Shown: positions 34,662 to 43,836 of the stretch, in pieces
Position numbering within the stretch: the first letter of the stretch is position 1
Layout: every line of letters begins with the position of its first letter
DNA from: Streptomyces sp. HNM0574
GTDB lineage: Bacteria; Actinomycetota; Actinomycetes; Streptomycetales; Streptomycetaceae
Length of the DNA: 64,000 nucleotides
Assembly (NCBI RefSeq): GCF_012726235.1
Contig: NZ_JAASAH010000002.1
Span: forward strand, 496,001 to 560,000
Direction: 5' to 3'
Notes under the pieces: model-generated
Seen by the model: only the letters and a program-made list of their open reading frames with translations
Told to the model about the DNA's origin: nothing
The model's database searches: none
Made by a program: the position numbers and the translations under genes

Positions 34662-36437
34662 TCACCTTCCGCCGGGCCGGTCCGGGGGTTCGACGTCGCC
34701 CATGAGGTCGCCGGAGGACTCCTTCAGCGCGGCCCAGCGGGTGCGGCGGGCCCCGGTGGAGTGCCAGTCCGGACCGGGCCCGTCCCCCGTACCGGTGGCG
34801 CCGTCGGACTCGGCGGGCAGCGCGAGATCGACGTGCACCGGCGCCCGGTCCCGCCGCTTGCGCTCCGCCTTCTCGCGCTGCTTCGCGCCCTTCCGCTCGG
34901 CCTTCGCCAGCTTCGCCGCGCTCTTCCGCTCGGCCCGCTCGCTCCGCCGGCTCCGCTTCCCCTCCGGCTCCGCGCCCGTCGCGGAGCCCCCGTCCGGCGC
35001 CCCGGCCTGCCCCGGCACGGAGGCCCCGGCTCCGGTTCCGCCCTTCGCCGCCCGGCGCTCCGCCCGCTTCCTCCGCCGCCGCTCCCGCCGCGACTCCGCC
35101 TCCTCCGCCGTCCCGTCCGGCTCCGGGGCGGGCTCCGTGACGGGCTCCTCGCGGACGCGGCGCTCGCGCAGGCGCCAGGCGCGGACGGTCAGGGCCGCGG
35201 GGACGCCGACGAGCGCCGTCCAGGCGAACGCGGCCAGCCCCGTCAGCCACCAACTCGGCCCGAACCAGGCGAGGGTGCCCGTCCCCATCGCGCCCCCTGC
35301 CGAGGCGGCGAGGAAAGCCGTCGCCGCGCCGCACGCCCCCGCCGCGAGCCCCGCCGTCAACGCCGTCCCGCGCGGCCCGGCCGTCCCCGCGCGCTCCCCG
35401 CGCACCGGCACCGCGGCCCGCGCCACGCACCAGCCGCACGCCGCACCGGTGGCCACCGGCCACACCCCGGCGACACCCCAGAGCACCGGCCCGCCGGGCC
35501 CCTCACCGGGGACGGCGGCCAGCAGCGGGAAGTCCGGCAGCTGCGGGTAGCCGTGCGCACCGAGCGGGCTGACGACGCTGCCGCCGCCGATCGTGAAGCC
35601 GGGCCCGAGCCCGTACGAGGCGGCCCAGACCACGGCGTTGGGCGCGAGCGCGAAGGCGAGCAGGAGCAGCGCGAACCGCCCCGGCCAGTCCGCCGTCAGC
35701 TGCGGGAACGCCGAGGTCACCGCGTCCCCGTGCCACAGCAGCCCGGCCCCGAACAGCAGGCTCCCGCCGACCAGGAGCACGGCCAGCGCCAGCCCCGAGG
35801 ACCGCAGCACCGCCAGCACCCGCGCCCGCGTCAGCACCCGCCACAGCCACGCCCCGCCGACGGGGACGGGACGCTCGCAGGCGGTCCAGACGGCGACGCC
35901 CGTCACGCAGGCGGCGGTGAACGGCAGTTGGAACGCGGCGCTGAGCACGTCCACGCCGATCGCCCGGCCGCGGGCCGCGTAGATGACGGAGAGTCCGCCG
36001 ACGAGCAGGTACCCGCCGCACACCCACCCGGCGACAGCGGCGCGGCCGCGGTCGTCGACGCGGAGATCGGCCTCGTCGAAGGCGTGCTGCGCCGCGCGGT
36101 AGAGCAGCCAGACCGGCAGCACGGACAGCAGCAGCGGCGTCATGCCGAGCGGCGCGGGGGCGCCGGACAGCGTCTCGTTGCGCACGAGTTGGACGCCGTG
36201 CGCGAGCAGCCACAGATCGGCCGCGACGTGCAGGGCTCCGTCGGCGCCGCTGTCGGGATAGGGGGAGGTGATCCACAGCAGCGTCGCGAGCGCCGCCAGC
36301 GCCCCGAGCCCCAGACCCGCCGCCACCATCCCGCCGAGCAGCCAGGCGCCCGCCGCGGGGAGTGCCGGGGGTCCGCCGTGCCGGGCACGCGTCCTGCCGA
36401 CGTCCGACGTCCAGCTGCGATACGTCACTTGGCTCAC
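34662..36437 (-). CDS. DUF6350 family polytopic membrane protein
   Basis: About 591 residues: roughly ten membrane helices (from PAAGAWLLGGMVAAGLGLGALAALATLLWI to SWWLTGLAAFAWTALVGVPAAL) followed by a ~180-residue highly charged C-terminal tail rich in RRERRRRKRAERR and KAERKGAKQREKAERK. It fits the actinobacterial DUF6350 (PerM-like) family found upstream of purN; function is unknown. The start is uncertain: GTG 36437 and GTG 36428 are both possible. The Arg/Lys tail may bind nucleic acid or acidic lipids, which is speculation. Confidence 0.75.
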   Translation of the reverse strand: MSQVTYRSWTSDVGRTRARHGGPPALPAAGAWLLGGMVAAGLGLGALAALATLLWITSPYPDSGADGALHVAADLWLLAHGVQLVRNETLSGAPAPLGMTPLLLSVLPVWLLYRAAQHAFDEADLRVDDRGRAAVAGWVCGGYLLVGGLSVIYAARGRAIGVDVLSAAFQLPFTAACVTGVAVWTACERPVPVGGAWLWRVLTRARVLAVLRSSGLALAVLLVGGSLLFGAGLLWHGDAVTSAFPQLTADWPGRFALLLLAFALAPNAVVWAASYGLGPGFTIGGGSVVSPLGAHGYPQLPDFPLLAAVPGEGPGGPVLWGVAGVWPVATGAACGWCVARAAVPVRGERAGTAGPRGTALTAGLAAGACGAATAFLAASAGGAMGTGTLAWFGPSWWLTGLAAFAWTALVGVPAALTVRAWRLRERRVREEPVTEPAPEPDGTAEEAESRRERRRRKRAERRAAKGGTGAGASVPGQAGAPDGGSATGAEPEGKRSRRSERAERKSAAKLAKAERKGAKQREKAERKRRDRAPVHVDLALPAESDGATGTGDGPGPDWHSTGARRTRWAALKESSGDLMGDVEPPDRPGGR

Positions 36438-36582
36438 GTCGACATGCTGCCAACAACACCCGTTTCCTCCGGGTATCGCGCATATAGTCGCTGTGTCGCA
36501 GTACATACGTATTTGCACCTTTTCACAGGATTGCCGACGTCACTCCGCCCGCGTCCCGCCGTGCGGAGAGGAAGCAGCTCTG

Positions 36583-37791
36583 ATGACGGGTAAGCGGAAA
36601 CAGGCCGCGCGCACCGCGCGCCACCCACGCAGACCGCGAAAGGCGCACCGCTCGACCCCGGTGCGCGGCGGCCCGCCCCACCTCCCCCAGCACACCGGAC
36701 CGTCCCCTTCCGCCGAGCCCGCCGAAGCGCGGACCCCGGAGCCCGAGCACGCCCAGGCGCCCGGACCCGCCCCCGCCGACGGCCCGTCAGCCGCGCACGA
36801 CAGCCCACCGGATGACGGCCGGATGGCCGCCGACGAGCCGGAGGAGGACGGGGAGGCGGCCGTCGCGGACGCCTTCGCCCCGCGTCCCGCGCGCACCCCG
36901 CTGCACACCACCGACTCCCCCGGCCAGGCCTTCGACCTGCTGTACGCGCGGTACGCGCGCTCGCTCACCCGGCAGGCGTTCCTGCTCAGCGGCCGCCGCG
37001 ACACCGCCGGGCTCGCCGTCGCGTACGCCTTCCACTCCGCCTGGGAGAAGTGGCCCGAGGTCGCCACCTCCCCCGAACCGGCGGGCTGGGTACGCGCGGC
37101 GGCCTACTCCTACGCCCTCTCCCCCTGGCACCGGCTGCACCCCGGGCGACGGCGGCCCGAGCCGTACCAGGGGCCGCCCGCCGACCGCGCCCTCGTCGAG
37201 GCGATGACGGCGCTGCCGCGTACGTACCGGGCCACGCTGCTGCTGCACGACGGGCTCGGGCTCTCCGTGTCCGAGACCGCCGAGGAGACCGAGGCCAGCC
37301 TGCCCGCGGCGGAGGGGCGGCTCGCGCACGCGCGGGAGGCGCTCGCCGCGCGCGCGGACGAGCTGCGCCAGGTGCCGGCCGCGCTGCTAGGCGAGCGGAT
37401 CGGGCGCAGGCTGCGGGAGTTGGGGGCCGCGCAGCCGGTGCCGGTGTCCGCGGCCGCGACCGTACGCAAGGGCAGCGAGCGGGGTACGCGGCGGCGGACG
37501 CAGGCGGCCGTGGCGCTCACCGCGCTCGTCGCGACGGCCACCACGCTCACCGCGCTGACCGTCGATCACCCGACGGACCCGCCCCGCCGGCCGGGCAACG
37601 GCGGAACGTTCGTGCCGGGGCCCGACGGGCAGCCGCTGCCGGGGCCGATGAGCGCGGGCCGGGCCGCGACGGACGGCGAGAGCGCGTACCTGCCGATGCT
37701 GCGGTCGGCCAACGAGCACCGTGAGCTCGCCGAGTTCACCTGGGTCGACAAGAAGGAGGACAACCTGACGGGGCCGCCGGGCCAGTGGTGA
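36583..37791 (+). CDS. ECF-sigma-like protein with C-terminal membrane segment
   Basis: A 402-residue protein. Residues 1-115 are a Pro/Ala/Glu-rich extension. Then come a sigma region 2-like segment (FDLLYARYARSLTRQAFLLSGRRDTAGLAVAYAFHSAWEKW) and region 4-like segment (ALPRTYRATLLLHDGLGLSVSETAEETEASLPAAEGRLAHAREAL). After a linker there is a hydrophobic segment (AAVALTALVATATTLTALTV) and a ~65-residue Gly/Pro-rich outside tail. It resembles actinobacterial ECF sigma factors with fused membrane modules. No separate anti-sigma gene is adjacent. ATG 36583 has GGAGAGGAAG upstream. Confidence 0.65.
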   Translation: MTGKRKQAARTARHPRRPRKAHRSTPVRGGPPHLPQHTGPSPSAEPAEARTPEPEHAQAPGPAPADGPSAAHDSPPDDGRMAADEPEEDGEAAVADAFAPRPARTPLHTTDSPGQAFDLLYARYARSLTRQAFLLSGRRDTAGLAVAYAFHSAWEKWPEVATSPEPAGWVRAAAYSYALSPWHRLHPGRRRPEPYQGPPADRALVEAMTALPRTYRATLLLHDGLGLSVSETAEETEASLPAAEGRLAHAREALAARADELRQVPAALLGERIGRRLRELGAAQPVPVSAAATVRKGSERGTRRRTQAAVALTALVATATTLTALTVDHPTDPPRRPGNGGTFVPGPDGQPLPGPMSAGRAATDGESAYLPMLRSANEHRELAEFTWVDKKEDNLTGPPGQW

Positions 37792-37809
37792 CACCCCGCC
37801 GGGAAACGC

Positions 37810-37850
37810 CGAAGGGCCCGCTCCCCCGTGACAGGGGAGCGGGCCCTTCG
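37810..37850. terminator. bidirectional terminator before sucD
   Basis: A perfect 17-bp stem with a 7-nt loop followed by TTCT serves the sigma-like gene and, from the other side, sucD. Confidence 0.75.
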
Positions 37851-37889
37851 TTCTCGGCCGTTCGGCCGCCGGGCGGCCGGAGGCGGGGT

Positions 37890-38774
37890 TCAGCCGCCCA
37901 GGACCTCACGCGCCAGACGCGCGGTCTCGGACGGGGTCTTGCCGACCTTCACGCCCGCGGCCTCGAGGGCCTCCTTCTTCGCCTGCGCGGTGCCGGAGGA
38001 GCCGGAGACGATGGCGCCGGCGTGGCCCATGGTCTTGCCCTCGGGCGCCGTGAAGCCCGCGACGTAGCCGACGACCGGCTTCGACACGTTCTCCTTGATG
38101 AAGTCCGCGGCACGCTCCTCGGCGTCGCCGCCGATCTCGCCGATCATCACGATCAGGTCGGTGTCGGCGTCGGCCTCGAACGCCTTCAGCGCGTCGATGT
38201 GCGTGGTGCCGATGACCGGGTCACCGCCGATGCCGACGCAGGTGGAGAAGCCGATGTCCCGCAGCTCGTACATCATCTGGTACGTCAGCGTGCCGGACTT
38301 GGAGACCAGACCGATGCGGCCCGGCTTGGTGATGTCGGACGGGATGATGCCCGCGTTCGACTGGCCGGGGGTGATCAGGCCGGGGCAGTTCGGACCGACG
38401 ATGCGGGTCTTGTTGCCCTTCTGGGAGGCGTAGTCCCAGAAGTAGGCGGTGTCGTGCACCGCGATGCCCTCGGTGATGACGACCGCGAGGCCGATCTCCG
38501 CGTCGACGGCCTCGACGACGGCGTCCTTGCAGAACTTCGGCGGGACGAAGATGACGGTCGCGTCAGCGCCGGTGGCCTCCATGGCCTCCTTGACGCTGCC
38601 GAAGACCGGGACCTCGGTGCCGTCGAAGTCGACGTTCGTGCCCGCCTTGCGCGGGTTCACGCCGCCGACGATGTTCGTACCGGAGGCCAGCATGCGCTTG
38701 GTGTGCTTCTGGCCCTCGGAGCCGGTCATCCCCTGGACGATGACCTTGCTTTCCTTGGTGAGGAAGATAGCCAT
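37890..38774 (-). CDS. sucD: succinyl-CoA synthetase alpha subunit
   Basis: A 294-residue TCA-cycle subunit that binds CoA and carries the phosphohistidine. Visible motifs: [15 protein letters not shown] (CoA binding), [22 protein letters not shown], and [13 protein letters not shown] with the phosphorylated His. It lies 21 bp after sucC, so the two are cotranscribed. Confidence 0.96.
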   Translation of the reverse strand: MAIFLTKESKVIVQGMTGSEGQKHTKRMLASGTNIVGGVNPRKAGTNVDFDGTEVPVFGSVKEAMEATGADATVIFVPPKFCKDAVVEAVDAEIGLAVVITEGIAVHDTAYFWDYASQKGNKTRIVGPNCPGLITPGQSNAGIIPSDITKPGRIGLVSKSGTLTYQMMYELRDIGFSTCVGIGGDPVIGTTHIDALKAFEADADTDLIVMIGEIGGDAEERAADFIKENVSKPVVGYVAGFTAPEGKTMGHAGAIVSGSSGTAQAKKEALEAAGVKVGKTPSETARLAREVLGG

Positions 38775-38795
38775 GGTGTGTCGGTTCCTCGTCCC

Positions 38796-39968
38796 TTACT
38801 TCGCAGCCAGCTCGGCGGCACGGTCGGCCGCACCGTCCATGGTGTCCACCTGCTGAACGAGCGGGTGGGCGGCGTCGGTCAGGATCTTGCGACCCAGCTC
38901 CGCGTTGTTGCCGTCCAGGCGCACGACCAGCGGCTTGTTGACGTCCTCGCCCTTGGACTTGAGCAGCTCCAGGGCCTGGACGATGCCGTTGGCGACGGCG
39001 TCGCAGGCGGTGATGCCACCGAAGACGTTGACGAAGACGGACTTGACGTCCGGGTCGCCGAGGATGATCTCCAGGCCGTTCGCCATGACCTCGGCGGAGG
39101 CACCGCCACCGATGTCGAGGAAGTTGGCGGGCTTGACGTTGCTGTGCGCCTCACCGGCGTACGCGACGACGTCGAGGGTGGACATGACCAGACCCGCGCC
39201 GTTGCCGATGATGCCGACCTGGCCGTCGAGCTTCACGTAGTTGAGGCCCTTGGCCTTGGCCGCCGCCTCCAGCGGGTCGGCCGCGGCCTTGTCCTCGAGC
39301 GCCTCGTGGTCGGGCTGGCGGAAGTCGGCGTTGGCGTCCAGGGACACCTTGCCGTCCAGCGCGATGACCTTGCCCTCGCCGGTCTTGACCAGCGGGTTCA
39401 CCTCGACGAGGAGGGCGTCCTCCTTGATGAAGACGTCCCACAGCTTGATCAGGACGTTGACGACCTGGTCGTGCAGCTCGGCCGGGAACTTGGCGGCCTC
39501 GACGATCTCGCGCGCCTTGGCCTCGGTCACGCCCTCGATGGCGTCGACGGAGATCTTGGCGAGGGCCTCGGGCTTGGTGGCCGCGACCTCCTCGATCTCG
39601 ACACCGCCCTCGACGGAGGCCATGGCCAGGAAGGTGCGGTTGGTGCGGTCCAGGAGGAAGGAGACGTAGTACTCCTCCTCGATGTCCGCGGTCTGGGCGA
39701 GCATCACCTTGTGGACCGTGTGGCCCTTGATGTCCATGCCCAGAATGGCGTCGGCCTTCTCGACAGCGTCCGCCGGGTCAGAGGCCAGCTTCACGCCGCC
39801 GGCCTTGCCGCGGCCGCCGGTCTTGACCTGCGCCTTGACGACCGCGCGACCACCCAGTCGCTCGGTCACCTCGCGCGCCGCCTCGGGCGTCTCGATGACT
39901 TCACCGGCCAGCACCGGTACGTCATGCTTGGCGAAGATGTCCCTCGCCTGGTACTCGAACAGGTCCAC
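38796..39968 (-). CDS. sucC: succinyl-CoA synthetase beta subunit
   Basis: A 390-residue ATP-grasp subunit. It starts [19 protein letters not shown], contains [19 protein letters not shown] (nucleotide binding), [19 protein letters not shown] and the C-terminal [20 protein letters not shown]. First gene of the sucC-sucD operon; a CRP-like inverted repeat lies about 150 bp upstream. Confidence 0.96.
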   Translation of the reverse strand: MDLFEYQARDIFAKHDVPVLAGEVIETPEAAREVTERLGGRAVVKAQVKTGGRGKAGGVKLASDPADAVEKADAILGMDIKGHTVHKVMLAQTADIEEEYYVSFLLDRTNRTFLAMASVEGGVEIEEVAATKPEALAKISVDAIEGVTEAKAREIVEAAKFPAELHDQVVNVLIKLWDVFIKEDALLVEVNPLVKTGEGKVIALDGKVSLDANADFRQPDHEALEDKAAADPLEAAAKAKGLNYVKLDGQVGIIGNGAGLVMSTLDVVAYAGEAHSNVKPANFLDIGGGASAEVMANGLEIILGDPDVKSVFVNVFGGITACDAVANGIVQALELLKSKGEDVNKPLVVRLDGNNAELGRKILTDAAHPLVQQVDTMDGAADRAAELAAK

Positions 39969-40082
39969 GCGCTGCGTCCCCTTAATCAGTGGTATCGCGG
40001 TCGTTGTCAGCGTGGGCGTGCCGCGTGGCCGCGGCGTCGGCGGTAACGCGCGGCATGTCCGCCTTGCAGGTTAGCTCTGTGC

Positions 40083-40109
40083 GTGAGCGCTTCATAAATC
40101 GCAGCTCAC
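40083..40109. promoter_or_regulatory. inverted repeat upstream of sucC
   Basis: GTGAGC-N15-GCTCAC, perfect 6-bp arms flanking an AT-rich core about 115 bp before the sucC start. Confidence 0.35.
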
Positions 40110-40117
40110 ACCGGAGC

Positions 40118-40133
40118 GGTGACAACAGTCACA
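40118..40133. promoter_or_regulatory. candidate cAMP-CRP site upstream of sucCD
   Basis: G-GTGA-CAACAG-TCAC-A matches the GTGA-N6-TCAC core of CRP-family sites, with the outer A of one arm also matching. Confidence 0.35.
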
Positions 40134-40366
40134 ACGCCCTGCGAAATCCGCAGCCCCCGCCCCGCCGCAGCTCCTCCTCGGGAGCGTGCGACGGGCGCGG
40201 GGGCCGGTGTGTGGTACGGGGCCGGGGCACCGTGCGGAGCACGTGCGCCGGGGCGGCGGGGTACGGACGCGGCCGAGCGGTGGCCGCGCGCCGCCCGCGG
40301 CCCCGTACCGCCCCAAGTGGCCGCGTGGCGGCGGGACTCGGGGCCCCGGGGACGGGGTCGGTGGCG

Positions 40367-40822
40367 TCAGGGGACGGGGACGGTCGGGGTCACCGGGAGC
40401 TCCGGGACGGCGAGCGGGACGACGCCGACGCTCGGCACGCCCGGCACGACCTCGGGAACCCCGATCTCGGTGCCCTCCGGGATCACCCCGTCCTCCGGCA
40501 GCGCCCGCGCCAGGGTGACGGGGGCCTCGTGCGCGAGCCCGCGCACGGTGCCCACGGACGGGAGCGGAGCACCAGTCGCGGCCCCCGGCACGTCTTCCGC
40601 GGCTTCCTTCTTGCCATCGCCTGCTGCCTCGATGTGGTTCGTGAGTGCCCGTTGACCGGCGGCCTGGTGGGCCGCGCCGGTCCCGGCCGCCTGGGACGTA
40701 CCGGCACCGGCGGCCAGCAGCCCGGCGGCCACCGCGACGACGGCCGCTCCGCGGCGGACGCCGCCCGCGGTCACCCGCGCGCGGGTACGTGAGCTGCTGC
40801 GTGAGCGCGTGCTGCTGCGCAT
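40367..40822 (-). CDS. small secreted protein, function unknown
   Basis: A 151-residue protein. The Ser/Arg-rich N-terminus and hydrophobic segment [23 protein letters not shown] form a signal peptide. The mature part is unstructured-looking, ending in a Val/Pro-rich stretch (GVPEVVPGVPSVGVVPLAVPELPVTPTVPVP). ATG 40822 is chosen over upstream starts because the signal peptide then has normal length. It is one of three neighbouring minus-strand secreted proteins of low complexity. No family is recognised. Confidence 0.6.
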   Translation of the reverse strand: MRSSTRSRSSSRTRARVTAGGVRRGAAVVAVAAGLLAAGAGTSQAAGTGAAHQAAGQRALTNHIEAAGDGKKEAAEDVPGAATGAPLPSVGTVRGLAHEAPVTLARALPEDGVIPEGTEIGVPEVVPGVPSVGVVPLAVPELPVTPTVPVP

Positions 40823-41093
40823 GGCTGCCTCGATTCGGTTGCGGTGAACGGTCGGTCGCGGTTGCACGGTAGGGCGTCAACAGCCCTTCGGGAACGGTGA
40901 GTCGGGAGTGCGGGGTGGCTCGCCCCCCACGGCAGGCCACCCCGCACCTCCCTTGTCCGGCCCCGGGCGGCCGTCCCTGGTGGACGGCCGCCCCTGCCGG
41001 ACGGTCCTCATGCCGGACGGCGCTCCGGCCCGGCCCCGGCCCGCCGGCCGGGAGCGGCGGGCCGGGTCAGCCGTCGCCCTTCCGCGTCCGGTC
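40823..41093. other. 271-bp intergenic region with hairpins
   Basis: Contains two hairpins downstream of the repeat-protein gene (40908-40947, 12-bp stem; 40965-40993, 12-bp stem) and the promoter side of the 40367-40822 gene. No credible ORF. Confidence 0.4.
40965..40993 (-). terminator. terminator after the heptad-repeat gene
   Basis: A perfect 12-bp stem with a 5-nt loop about 100 bp beyond the stop; a second 12-bp hairpin at 40908-40947 follows. Confidence 0.55.
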
Positions 41094-42461
41094 TCAGACC
41101 GCCGGGACGCCGGCGGGCAGGGAGACCGGCAGGCTGGTCGCCGGGAGGGTGGAGGCGACGGGCAGGGCCGGGATGTTGGCGGCGTCGGTCAGGTCGCCGG
41201 TGCCCGGGAGGGTCGCGGCGCTCTGCAGACCGGAGACCGCGTTGCCCGCCAGGGCCTGGCCGTCACGGGCGGCGCCGGAGCCCAGGCCGCTCGCGAACGG
41301 GACGGCGCTCTGGCCGAGGCCCGAGCCGTAGGCGACCGCGTCGGTGGCCACGCCCTGGCCGAGCGCGGAGGTCTCCCGGGCGACGCCCTCGGCGTACGGG
41401 GCGGTGGTGGCGGCGGCGTTGTCGACCGTCACGGCCGCGTCGTCACCGGCCTGACCGGCGACGGGCAGGACCTTGCCGACGACGCTCTGCGCGACGGGCG
41501 GCAGGGTGCCGGCGGTCGCCCGGGCGAGCACCGGCTGCACGGCGGCGGTGCGCTCGTCGGCGCCGGCGAGCGTGCGCTGCGCGACACCGTCCTGCACCAG
41601 CCCGGTGACCTGCTCGGGGCTCACACCGGCGGGGAGCTGGTCGGCGGAGACCGGGAGCTGGTCGGCCGAGACGGGCAGCTGGTCAGCGGAGACCGGGAGC
41701 TGGTCGGCCGAGACCGGGAGCTGGTCGGCGGAGACGGGGAGCTGGTCGGCGGAGACCGGGAGCTGGTCAGCGGACACCGGCAGCTCGTCGGCCGAGACCG
41801 GGAGCTGGTCAGCGGACACCGGCAGCTCGTCGGCCGAGACCGGCAGCTGGTCAGCGGACACCGGCAGCTGGTCGGCCGAGACCGGCAGCTGGTCAGCGGA
41901 GACGGGCAGCTGGTCGGCCGAGATGCTGTCGAGGTTCGGGATGCCGGGGACGGCGCCGACGAGCGGGGCCGTGGGGAGGCCGGCGCCCGGGAGGGCGGGC
42001 AGGGTGTTGCCGGCGGTCTCCTGCACGTCGCCGAGGGCCTTGGTGGCGTCGGCGTCCCGCACGGCGCCCTTGGCCTTGCCCGCGACGCCCTTGGCCTTGC
42101 CGGTGACGCCGTCGATCTTGCCCTTGGCGCCCTGGACCTTGCCGGTCGCGCCCTCGACGGTGCCGGTCACGTCGCCGGTCGCGGGGAGCTGGTCCTGGGC
42201 GCCCTCAAGGGTGCCGGTGACGGTGCCGGTGACGTCCTCGACCGGGAGCTGCTTCTCGGGAACGCTCTTCGTCGGCAGCTTCTCGGTCACGTCCTGCGTG
42301 GTGTCCTGCGCCGTACCGCGCACGCTGTCGACGGTGTCGGTGACCGTGCCGGTGCCCAGGTCGGTGGGCAGCTCGGCGGCGGAGGCGGAGGCGGCGCCCA
42401 GCGCCCAGATGCCGGAGGCGGCGGCAGCGACGGCGACGGAACGGCGGATGCTCTTGCGCAT
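41094..42461 (-). CDS. secreted protein with 14 SADQLPV heptad repeats
   Basis: A 455-residue exported protein. Signal peptide MRKSIRRSVAVAAAASGIWALGAASASA; then a Thr/Gly/Val-rich segment with short KGK/GKAKG motifs; then 14 tandem heptads SAD(Q/E)LPV at residues 181-278; then an Ala/Gly-rich C-terminal part. No Cys, no sortase motif and no membrane anchor are visible. The repeat resembles a stalk or wall-spanning linker, but no domain gives a function. Repeat number is likely to vary between strains. Confidence 0.72.
   Translation of the reverse strand: MRKSIRRSVAVAAAASGIWALGAASASAAELPTDLGTGTVTDTVDSVRGTAQDTTQDVTEKLPTKSVPEKQLPVEDVTGTVTGTLEGAQDQLPATGDVTGTVEGATGKVQGAKGKIDGVTGKAKGVAGKAKGAVRDADATKALGDVQETAGNTLPALPGAGLPTAPLVGAVPGIPNLDSISADQLPVSADQLPVSADQLPVSADQLPVSADELPVSADQLPVSADELPVSADQLPVSADQLPVSADQLPVSADQLPVSADQLPVSADQLPVSADQLPAGVSPEQVTGLVQDGVAQRTLAGADERTAAVQPVLARATAGTLPPVAQSVVGKVLPVAGQAGDDAAVTVDNAAATTAPYAEGVARETSALGQGVATDAVAYGSGLGQSAVPFASGLGSGAARDGQALAGNAVSGLQSAATLPGTGDLTDAANIPALPVASTLPATSLPVSLPAGVPAV
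41628..41921 (-). repeat. tandem 21-bp repeat array (14 units) inside a coding sequence
   Basis: Fourteen contiguous 21-bp units encode SADQLPV (units 5 and 7 SADELPV, the last SADQLPA). Units differ mainly at silent positions. The array stays in frame throughout. Confidence 0.9.
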
Positions 42462-42650
42462 GGGAGGGGGATCCTTCGAAGTTCGGAAGAGTTTCGGCTA
42501 CGGGCGGACCTGGCCACCCCCGCGTGGCAGGTCACAGCGGTGCTGCCGGAACGGAGCGCGCGTCGGTGCGGCGCGGTGGAGTCGGCAGCAGTCGCGGCGG
42601 TACGGGCGCGAAGCGCCGTCAGTCACCGCGAACCGGGGGAACGGTCCGCC

Positions 42651-43544
42651 CTAGCCGGGGAATTCGAGGATCTCGGCGGCACGCTCACGCGTCGGCGTGC
42701 CGTCGGCGGCCCGCACAGCACCGGGCTGCGGAAGGCCGAAACGCTCGCTGTCGGAGAGATACGCGGCGAGCTGGTCGACGCCGCCCCGCGAGCCGCCGTG
42801 CCCGTCGCCGGCGCTCTGGCCGGACGAGGTGGACAGCTGGCCGGGGAGGCAGGGGGTCTGCCCGGAGGGCAGGTGCGGTCCGGGCAGCGGGCCGCCGGGA
42901 CCGGACCGGCCGTCGTCCGCGACCGCCTGGACGGCGGTGCCGTCCGGGAGCGCGGAGGCGGGCAGGGTGGTGGCCGCGTCCGCGCCGGCGTGCGGGCCGA
43001 ACGCGCCGTCGTGGGCGGCGGAACGGTCCGGTGCGTCCTTGTGCGCGGGCTTGGCGGCACGGTCGTGCCGGTCGTCCCGGTGGCCGCCTTCGGCGTGCTC
43101 GGCGTCGCCGCCGGGCAGGACGCCGTCGACGGTTTCGCCCAGGTCAGCCCGCTCCACGACGCCGTTGACGGCCTCACCCACGGGACGGGTCACGCGCCGG
43201 GCGCCGTCCGTCTGTTCGGTCACCGGCTCGGTGACCTCGTCGACGGCCTCACCCGCGGCGGCGCTCGACCGCTGCCGGTGCGCGCCGATCTCCCGCGTGG
43301 TCCGCTCGTCGGCCTCGCGCACCGCCTGCACGGGACGTACCTGCCGCGGCGCGGTGTCGGCCTCCGTGTCCACCAGGGACGTGCCGTCGGACCCCGGGAG
43401 CGCCGAGGTCGTCGAGGCCGCCTGCGCGCTGCCGCCGAAGAGGAGGCCGAGCGCGAAGAGGGCGCCGAGGAAGAGCGCCGTCAGCAGCGCGCGCCGCGCA
43501 CCGGCCGAGCGCGGCATGCGCACGGCGGCGGGAACAGCGAACAC
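42651..43544 (-). CDS. secreted protein, function unknown
   Basis: About 297 residues. RRALLTALFLGALFALGLLFGGSAQAAS is a clear signal peptide, followed by a charged Asp/Arg/His/Glu-rich region with EAVDEVTEPVTEQ- and HRDDRHDRA-like stretches and a Gly-rich C-terminal half. GTG 43544 is chosen, but TTG 43553 and ATG 43517 are in frame; GGAAGG lies closer to the TTG. No family is recognised. Confidence 0.55.
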   Translation of the reverse strand: MFAVPAAVRMPRSAGARRALLTALFLGALFALGLLFGGSAQAASTTSALPGSDGTSLVDTEADTAPRQVRPVQAVREADERTTREIGAHRQRSSAAAGEAVDEVTEPVTEQTDGARRVTRPVGEAVNGVVERADLGETVDGVLPGGDAEHAEGGHRDDRHDRAAKPAHKDAPDRSAAHDGAFGPHAGADAATTLPASALPDGTAVQAVADDGRSGPGGPLPGPHLPSGQTPCLPGQLSTSSGQSAGDGHGGSRGGVDQLAAYLSDSERFGLPQPGAVRAADGTPTRERAAEILEFPG

Positions 43545-43836
43545 TGCGGACAAGGGGGGACCTTCCCGAACGGAACGGAAGCGACGAGTGCGAACACGAG
43601 GGTGGTGACAGGCGATTGGCCTGCCGGAAGGAACCGAGGGGCTGCGCAGGGGTGTGTTCACCGCGCCGGCGCCACGCCTCTCGGCGATGGCTCTGATCCT
43701 TGCACGACGACCTGCCCCCGGCGCAACTCCCGTCACAAACTGTTCACGTGACGTCTCGGCGGCGCCGGGAGGTGCGGAAACGGGCGCACTCCGGCATCCC
43801 GGTCAAGCACTCCTCCGGCCTGCCGGAGCGCGCGGA

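Larger units (their letters stand above)
39969..40366. other. 398-bp intergenic region upstream of sucC
   Basis: Holds the sucCD promoter side: GTGAGC-N15-GCTCAC (40083-40109) around an AT-rich CATAAAT, and the CRP-like GTGA-N6-TCAC at 40119-40132. The part from ~40140 is GC-rich 3' flank of the next minus-strand gene. No convincing ORF. Confidence 0.45.

Noticed and set aside
33369..36593. 1074-codon plus-strand open frame
   Set aside because: Shadow of the membrane protein genes and the DUF6350 gene; no domain, Arg/Pro/Ala composition.
37785..40046. 753-codon plus-strand frame opposite sucC-sucD
   Set aside because: Antisense shadow of well-conserved TCA genes.
41628..41921. Regular 21-bp repeats as a possible CRISPR array
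   Set aside because: Units are contiguous with no spacers and encode an in-frame heptad.
40908..43751. 947-codon plus-strand frame with GDGELVGGDRELV repeats
   Set aside because: It is the antisense of the SADQLPV array; the minus-strand frame has a signal peptide and ribosome site.
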